Below, piece after piece: positions 31,699 through 36,171 of a stretch of DNA of 36,171 bases. The position numbers were made by a program, and so were the translations under genes. The stretch comes from a virus. The notes under the pieces are model-generated. The model was given only the letters and a program-made list of their open reading frames with translations, ran no database searches and was not told where the DNA came from. Where the stretch lies: IMG/VR virus record IMGVR_UViG_3300021142_000091, positions 1 to 36,171 of that record; one strand, 5' to 3'. Every line of letters begins with the position of its first letter. Within the stretch, counting starts at the first letter, position 1.

Positions 31699-32250
31699 TT
31701 ATGCCTTTTCTAGTATTTCTGAAAAGTAAGGCTGTATGAAGTTTAATAATTTATTTTTATTTCCATCATAAGATGATATTAAAAAATCAAATAACTCTTG
31801 ACTTTTTATTAAATATTTATTACTTAATTTATTTAATTCTTTTTTTCTTAATAAATTATCTATACGATCACATATTTTAATTTCTATAATATCATTTTTT
31901 GTTTTTGTATCTATATCCTTAAATCTTTCTTTTAAGATATCTAATGATTTATTTTTAGATAACTTTACATCATTATCATAATATGTTAAAAACTCAACTA
32001 ATTTAATTGAATATGAACTAACCATATTTTTTAATACATCAATAGACCCACCTCTTTCTAAGAAATCATGATATAAAGCTGCATTATGAACATCTTGAGA
32101 TACTGTTAATAACTTAATTAAATTAGCAACTCTTTTTGAGTGTTTAACTTTTTGTAAAGGCATACTCTTTTTAAGAGTTTTTATGTCTGTTTTAGTTGCT
32201 TCAAAAATAAATTCTTTGAATTTCATTGTATAAATATTTTTATTTTCCAT
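31699..32250 (-). CDS. HD-domain phosphohydrolase, SpoT/MESH1-like
   Basis: 183 aa. HSKRVANLI (H37), AALYHDFLERGG (H61, D62) and KICDRIDNLL (D128) form the H...HD...D set of the RelA/SpoT hydrolase and small alarmone hydrolase group (family pattern H, AALLHD, KLADRLHN). A likely reaction is hydrolysis of (p)ppGpp or a related nucleotide. A second ATG at 32226 would start MKFKEFIFEATK, very like the capsid-targeting start of T4 internal head proteins (MKTYQEFIAEA). With that start it could be packaged in the head; this is inference. The first ATG overlaps the upstream gene by 11 bases. Confidence 0.75.
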   Translation of the reverse strand: MENKNIYTMKFKEFIFEATKTDIKTLKKSMPLQKVKHSKRVANLIKLLTVSQDVHNAALYHDFLERGGSIDVLKNMVSSYSIKLVEFLTYYDNDVKLSKNKSLDILKERFKDIDTKTKNDIIEIKICDRIDNLLRKKELNKLSNKYLIKSQELFDFLISSYDGNKNKLLNFIQPYFSEILEKA

Positions 32251-32932
32251 ACTTACTATAACTTTTTTGTATTCTATTAATATGGTCTTTTAATTCTGTG
32301 AAATTTTTATCAATATCTGATGATATATCAAACATATCTTTAACTAATAATTTAGATAACTCAGCATGTCTTTTATCTCTTGTTTCTAATTTAGTTTTCC
32401 AAATTTCATATAATTTTTTTGGATCATATTTATTTATTGGATGCCCTGAATATAAAAATCTAGGAATTAATTCCATATTAATTTCATGGACTAAAACTAT
32501 TTGAGCCATATTGTATTCTACGATAGCCCATTCATATCCATATTTTAATAATTCATTATAACATCCTTCATAATTAACTGCTAATCCTATATTATTATCA
32601 AAGTTTTTATCTATAAAAAATTTATCAAAAATAGATACTCTTATTTCAATTGGAATAAAATTAAAATTAACTCCATATATAATAATTAAGTTATCAAACT
32701 TTTTGAAATCAATAGTAAATATAGGAGAATATTTAATCCAATTAGAATCATCTTTATAATCAAGATGATAAAAATATCCTAACTTCATGTTACCAGGACT
32801 TACATTTAAGACACTTTTATCTGACTTTCCATATTTTTCATAAAAAAATAAAGAGTTTTGTTTAAAAACATCGGGTATATCTTTTCCATATACTAAATTA
32901 GATAATTTAACTCTTTCCAACAACTCTGACAT
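32240..32932 (-). CDS. Hypothetical protein, 230 aa, head-module neighbour
   Basis: Conserved-looking soluble protein with SPGNMKLGYFYHLDYKD and FDNLIIIYGVNFNFIPIEIR, a likely beta-barrel N-terminal part, and a helical Lys-rich C-terminus. T4-like phages often have such a protein by the portal, but I cannot name it. It is divergent from the gp4-like gene, sharing a palindromic TTTAATATATATTAAA spacer. Confidence 0.65.
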   Translation of the reverse strand: MSELLERVKLSNLVYGKDIPDVFKQNSLFFYEKYGKSDKSVLNVSPGNMKLGYFYHLDYKDDSNWIKYSPIFTIDFKKFDNLIIIYGVNFNFIPIEIRVSIFDKFFIDKNFDNNIGLAVNYEGCYNELLKYGYEWAIVEYNMAQIVLVHEINMELIPRFLYSGHPINKYDPKKLYEIWKTKLETRDKRHAELSKLLVKDMFDISSDIDKNFTELKDHINRIQKSYSKYGK

Positions 32933-32947
32933 TTAATATATATTAAA
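32932..32947. promoter_or_regulatory. Palindromic TTTAATATATATTAAA between divergent genes
   Basis: Contains the 11-mer on both strands. For the gp4-like gene (plus) it is 21 nt from the ATG, as usual. For the 230-aa gene (minus) it is only 4 nt away. Candidate shared promoter. Confidence 0.45.
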
Positions 32948-32963
32948 AAAATAATATTTTAAT

Positions 32964-33470
32964 ATGCTTAATTCAAAACCAAATAATAGTAATTATCATC
33001 AAGGTTTATATATTCCAAAAAACAAAGACAAAGTTTTAAAATTAAATAATCAAGGTGGATTATATTATCGTTCAGGATTAGAGAAAAAAGCTATGATATT
33101 TTTTGATTATAGTGAAAAAGTTATTAGATGGTCTGCTGAAAATTTTAAAGTAGAATACGTTAAAACTGATTGGGATAATGGAACACAAGGTTTAATTAGT
33201 TCTAAACATAGTTACTATCCAGATTTTTATTATGAAATGAAAAAACCTGATGGTAGTATTGCAAAAATTATAGCAGAAGTTAAACCACATAGTGAAACTG
33301 TAGCACCAGTCTTAAAAGAAAATGCTACAGTTAAACAACTTAAAAATTTTGAATATTCCCTAAAAATGTGGAATAAAAATTTAAGTAAATGGAAATACAT
33401 GATTGAGTTTTGTGAGAAAAAAGGTTTTGAGTTTATTATAATAACTGATAAATTCTTATCTAAACTATAA
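32964..33470 (+). CDS. 4: Head-completion nuclease, T4 gp4-like
   Basis: 168 aa (T4 gp4: 150). YIPKNKDKVLKLNNQGGLYYRSGLE-type start, then EKVIRWSAENFKVEYV, HSYYPDFYYEM and AKIIAEVKPHSET match the gp4 order. The Asp (YYPDF) and Glu-x-Lys (AEVKP) are the PD-(D/E)XK metal site. gp4 trims or stabilises packaged DNA at the finished head before tail joining. It is on the plus strand, opposite to the portal. Confidence 0.87.
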   Translation: MLNSKPNNSNYHQGLYIPKNKDKVLKLNNQGGLYYRSGLEKKAMIFFDYSEKVIRWSAENFKVEYVKTDWDNGTQGLISSKHSYYPDFYYEMKKPDGSIAKIIAEVKPHSETVAPVLKENATVKQLKNFEYSLKMWNKNLSKWKYMIEFCEKKGFEFIIITDKFLSKL

Positions 33471-33753
33471 TTATATCTTCTAATTTAATAAGATTATTAT
33501 AATTATAACTTCGTATTTTAAGATTCAAATTCTTTTTTACTAACTTAAAAAGTTTTTCAGTTATCTCAACTAATATAGGTTCTCCGACAATACGAGAATA
33601 TTTACTTGGAACTTTTTTTCCTACTCGTTTTTTATAAAATTGATTTATATAATTTTTACAATCATTGATTGTAAGATGTAATGATACTCCGTCATTTTTA
33701 ACTTCTTGATTAATTTCTGATAATTCCCAAAATTGTAGATATACTTTATTCAT
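33460..33753 (-). CDS. Hypothetical protein, 97 aa
   Basis: Basic, with a helical middle (NDCKNYINQFYKKRVGKK) and a C-terminal strand-rich part (LNLKIRSYNYN). Its end overlaps the gp4-like gene by 11 bases tail to tail. No family recognised. Confidence 0.6.
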   Translation of the reverse strand: MNKVYLQFWELSEINQEVKNDGVSLHLTINDCKNYINQFYKKRVGKKVPSKYSRIVGEPILVEITEKLFKLVKKNLNLKIRSYNYNNLIKLEDIIIV

Positions 33754-33791
33754 AATAAATATTTTTTATATTATAAATATATGAAAATTTT

Positions 33792-35480
33792 TTATAATAA
33801 AAAAATCCACTTTTTATTGCCGCCATTATATACTCTATAATATCCTAATTCTAGCATAATTTCTTCTTCAGTTTTATTTATATCATAACCCATTTTGACT
33901 AACTTAGATTTTCTCCAATTAAACCTATGTTCTCTTTTTTTATCAATTACATACCAATATCCAGGTTTAGATGTATGTAAATAAGTAAAACCCAATTTTT
34001 CATACATATTTCCATTAGAAATTAAATTATCTGAATAAGTTTCTATTCTAATTGGAATCCATTTATCAATAAAATATTTTAATAATTTGGAAGCTCCGCC
34101 AATTATATTAGTGTTTATTATATTACAATATCGGGTTAACTCATAAACATGTTCTTGATTTTTTCCACCTAAAGGAAGTCTTAATTTAGAAAATGTCATT
34201 AGATTAACTAATTCATTATTATAATATAACCCAATTCTTATTGATGATTTACAATCACCTTGAAAATGATTCCTATCTAAAAAATTTTTAGAAGTTGTAT
34301 AATCAACTTCTTTAATTACACATTTACGTGCTCCTATTTTAGATGTTAAGTTTAACTTATTTAGAATATATGATTTACAGATTTCTTTTTTAATAACCCA
34401 ATCATCTTCCCATATAGTAAATAAATTAATATTATTTTTTTCTGCTAATTGTTTTTTTATTAAATGATATTCTTCTTTTTTAAATTTCTCACTATGCCAA
34501 TATAGCCCATTAAATTCAAACCCTAATTTTAATTCTGGTAAATAAATATCAATTTCATACGGATTAATATAATCTTTAGTATTTACTATAATTTCTCCAT
34601 TATAATTTTCTTTAATAAAATTATAAATATCAATTTGTTTAATACTTGAACTTTCTGATATAGGAAAGCAATTAGTACATATACTAGTATTATTAGTGAC
34701 TCTATAATAAAATTGATAAGTTAATATCTCAAAATTAGTATTACATTTTTTACAAAAAAATTTTAAATATGTAGTTATATTTTTATTAAAACCATTAAAT
34801 TCATAATCATTTTGATTAATTTTATCTATTATTCTTTTTTTATAATCAGAATAAAAAACATCAATTGATTTATCATGTATTTCTTTTATCATCCAATGAT
34901 GTTCAACTCCATATTTTTCAATGGATGTTTTTTTAAAATTTTCTTTAAAATCACTTATTTTAAAACTTTCTATTCTTTTTTTATTTAATTCTTCTGATTT
35001 ATTAGGGTTATCTACACCCCAATTTTTTAATAAAGTTTGTTTAGATTTTTCTTGAGTTTTTTCTAAACACATAGCAGAATTAACCCCATATTTTTCTAAA
35101 TTTGTTTTTATAATTTTTTGTTTTATTTCTAATGATTCAGCAGGGGTTTTAGTTCCATATTTAACAATAGATTTTTCTTGTTTAGATTTTTTTATATTTT
35201 CATCTGAACTTATACATTTATTAGAGCAATAAGTTAAATATCCTATTGTTGAATTTTTATACTTTACTTTATTACTACAATTATTATTTTTACATTTAGG
35301 AACTTCTTTTAAATTATTGACAGAAATAAAAACTTTTTCTTTAAAAGGTAAATCTTCTAATTCATTATTTATACAATAATCAATAATATATTCATATTCC
35401 TTTGGATATGTTTTTAACAAAGATTTTTCTTTACACATACTTCCAGAAGGATCACTTTTTTTAAAAATTTCTAAATCCAT
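33792..35480 (-). CDS. Homing endonuclease with KYGV repeats and EFNGLYWHS-type nuclease domain, copy 2
   Basis: 562 aa. An N-terminal CxxxxC pair (KCKNNNCSN, CSNKC) and about four KYGV/NWGV repeats (NLEKYGVNSAM, LLKNWGVDNPN) precede a zinc finger (CKKCN, CTNCF) and the nuclease EIDIYLPELKLGFEFNGLYWHS. The C-terminal GGASKLLKYFI, SNGNMYEKLGF and KPGYWYVID correspond to the 605-aa gene. The two are paralogues with different repeat numbers, so they likely read different targets. It sits just downstream of the tail sheath gene, behind a terminator. Confidence 0.87.
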   Translation of the reverse strand: MDLEIFKKSDPSGSMCKEKSLLKTYPKEYEYIIDYCINNELEDLPFKEKVFISVNNLKEVPKCKNNNCSNKVKYKNSTIGYLTYCSNKCISSDENIKKSKQEKSIVKYGTKTPAESLEIKQKIIKTNLEKYGVNSAMCLEKTQEKSKQTLLKNWGVDNPNKSEELNKKRIESFKISDFKENFKKTSIEKYGVEHHWMIKEIHDKSIDVFYSDYKKRIIDKINQNDYEFNGFNKNITTYLKFFCKKCNTNFEILTYQFYYRVTNNTSICTNCFPISESSSIKQIDIYNFIKENYNGEIIVNTKDYINPYEIDIYLPELKLGFEFNGLYWHSEKFKKEEYHLIKKQLAEKNNINLFTIWEDDWVIKKEICKSYILNKLNLTSKIGARKCVIKEVDYTTSKNFLDRNHFQGDCKSSIRIGLYYNNELVNLMTFSKLRLPLGGKNQEHVYELTRYCNIINTNIIGGASKLLKYFIDKWIPIRIETYSDNLISNGNMYEKLGFTYLHTSKPGYWYVIDKKREHRFNWRKSKLVKMGYDINKTEEEIMLELGYYRVYNGGNKKWIFLL

Positions 35481-35497
35481 AACATTTTGTTTTTACA

Positions 35498-35508
35498 TAT
35501 ATATTAAA
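35498..35508 (-). promoter_or_regulatory. TTTAATATATA element before homing endonuclease copy 2
   Basis: Exact 11-mer, 17 nt before the ATG at 35480. Confidence 0.4.
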
Positions 35509-35528
35509 AACTCCTAATTATGTTTAAT

Positions 35529-35559
35529 AAAAAATCCGTTCTTTTGGAACGGATTTTTT
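35529..35559. terminator. Terminator after the tail sheath gene
   Basis: Stem AAAAAATCCGTTC/GAACGGATTTTTT around 5 bases, a perfect 13-bp inverted repeat, 18 bases past the sheath stop. Confidence 0.9.
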
Positions 35560-35576
35560 ATTATTTTTATTAATTA

Positions 35577-36171
35577 TTATTGGAAACCACCTGAAGCAAT
35601 TGCTCCTGTCTTAAGGATTGTTATATTATTAACAATTACTCCCATACCCTTAATAATTTCTACATAAGTATCTAATACACCGATTTGATTATCTATGATA
35701 ATTTGAGTATTATTTTCTTGGTCACACTTGTTAAAGTAGTTATATAAACCATTTTTACTTACATATGTGCTACAAATAGCATCAGCTCTTTGTTTGATTT
35801 CTGCTCTTGTTTGTGTTGTGTTATATTTCCATTGGAAATCTAATAACATTGCACTTAAATCTCTTTCTAATTCAATCAACACTTCTCTACAGTGAATGTA
35901 TGATAATGATGATTTATAATCAGTTTGACCTGTATTTTCAGTCTCAATAACATAACCTCTATTCTTTTTATATACAATAGGGTTCATTTGAGCCATATTA
36001 AGATTAGAAATGTCTTGTGGTGTAAAGTCAATTTCAGTTTTACCAAAACCACTTATTTTACCATTTGTTATACCTGCAGCTATAGTCCAAGGAGTTATAG
36101 AAGATGAGTTTGCATTTATTTTCTTCATATAAGTTGTAGCTACAAACATTGCTGGAGGAACATTAAATGGT
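35577..36171 (-). CDS. 18: Tail sheath protein, C-terminal part, T4 gp18-like (5' end outside window)
   Basis: The frame stays open to base 36171 (codons before the first visible Met encode PFNVPPA), so the gene enters from the right. About 198 residues are seen. SSITPWTIAAGITNGKISG, ISNLNMAQMNPIVYKKNRGYVI, TDYKSSLSYIHCREVLIELERDL and the end NNITILKTGAIASGG are in the order of contractile sheath C-terminal domains, where the last strand hooks to the next subunit. The family's usual GQKT is here ETENTGQTD. A terminator follows. Confidence 0.87.
   Translation of the reverse strand, partial: PFNVPPAMFVATTYMKKINANSSSITPWTIAAGITNGKISGFGKTEIDFTPQDISNLNMAQMNPIVYKKNRGYVIETENTGQTDYKSSLSYIHCREVLIELERDLSAMLLDFQWKYNTTQTRAEIKQRADAICSTYVSKNGLYNYFNKCDQENNTQIIIDNQIGVLDTYVEIIKGMGVIVNNITILKTGAIASGGFQ

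Overview
The window is part of a large, very AT-rich, T4-like myovirus genome. The virion genes are recognisable at protein level: tail sheath (gp18-like, C-terminal part at the right edge), gp4-like head-completion nuclease, portal (gp20-like), prohead protease (gp21-like) fused to a repeat-rich scaffold-like region, and major capsid protein (gp23-like). A family-B DNA polymerase N-terminal half, ThyA, a DnaQ/DexA-like exonuclease and an XPD/DinG-like helicase with an Fe-S cysteine cluster complete the picture. The host is probably a Bacteroidota bacterium. This is inferred from base composition, the lack of clear Shine-Dalgarno sequences, and at least one spacer with a good TTTG-N20-TAnnTTTG promoter.

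Layout. 1-4200 (minus): helicase, a small protein, a GIY-YIG homing endonuclease, and a DNA polymerase that ends before motifs B and C (a split gene). 4313-6416 (plus): a small structural-looking protein, ThyA, and an I-TevI-like endonuclease. 6420-9161 (mostly minus): two related small proteins, an Fpg/Nei glycosylase, and a PepT-like peptidase. 9256-13498: a glycosyltransferase (plus), then on the minus strand an acidic/basic protein, a hypothetical, a T7/PolA-superfamily polymerase resembling TV-Pol, and a possible degenerate ligase-fold protein. 13594-18278 (plus): a second PepT-like peptidase, a run of tiny overlapping genes, a tmRNA, a hypothetical, an IscA-type Fe-S carrier, and more tiny genes. 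18303-36171: hypotheticals, a nucleotidyltransferase, the capsid and head module interleaved with homing endonucleases and partial copies of capsid and protease genes, an HD hydrolase, gp4 and the sheath.

The most unusual content is 15122-18278. Eight tiny proteins have different N-terminal parts but share a C-terminal tail, R-[DNE]-x-x-[IL]-[NDE]-x-[IL]-L. In seven of the eight the Arg is exactly 12 residues from the end. Two related tails end the proteins at 6420-7053. Several N-terminal parts copy conserved motifs of core phage proteins: family-B polymerase motif A, then motif B in the next gene, the capsid spine helix, the scaffold 14-residue repeat, and the protease strand TYDIVA. Larger partial copies of the capsid protein (20624-21121) and a protease lacking its serine (28369-28770) sit beside homing endonucleases. 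My reading, which is inference, is a set of tailed fragments of phage core proteins that could act as dominant-negative decoys or adaptors, for example in competition between phages.

Two promoter-like classes are visible. One is a host-like TAnnTTTG box before both peptidases. The other is a recurrent 11-mer, TTTAATATATA, usually 16-26 nt before the start codon of structural and other genes, and a candidate phage-specific promoter. Strong hairpin terminators separate converging or successive units. No tRNA gene and no CRISPR array was found.
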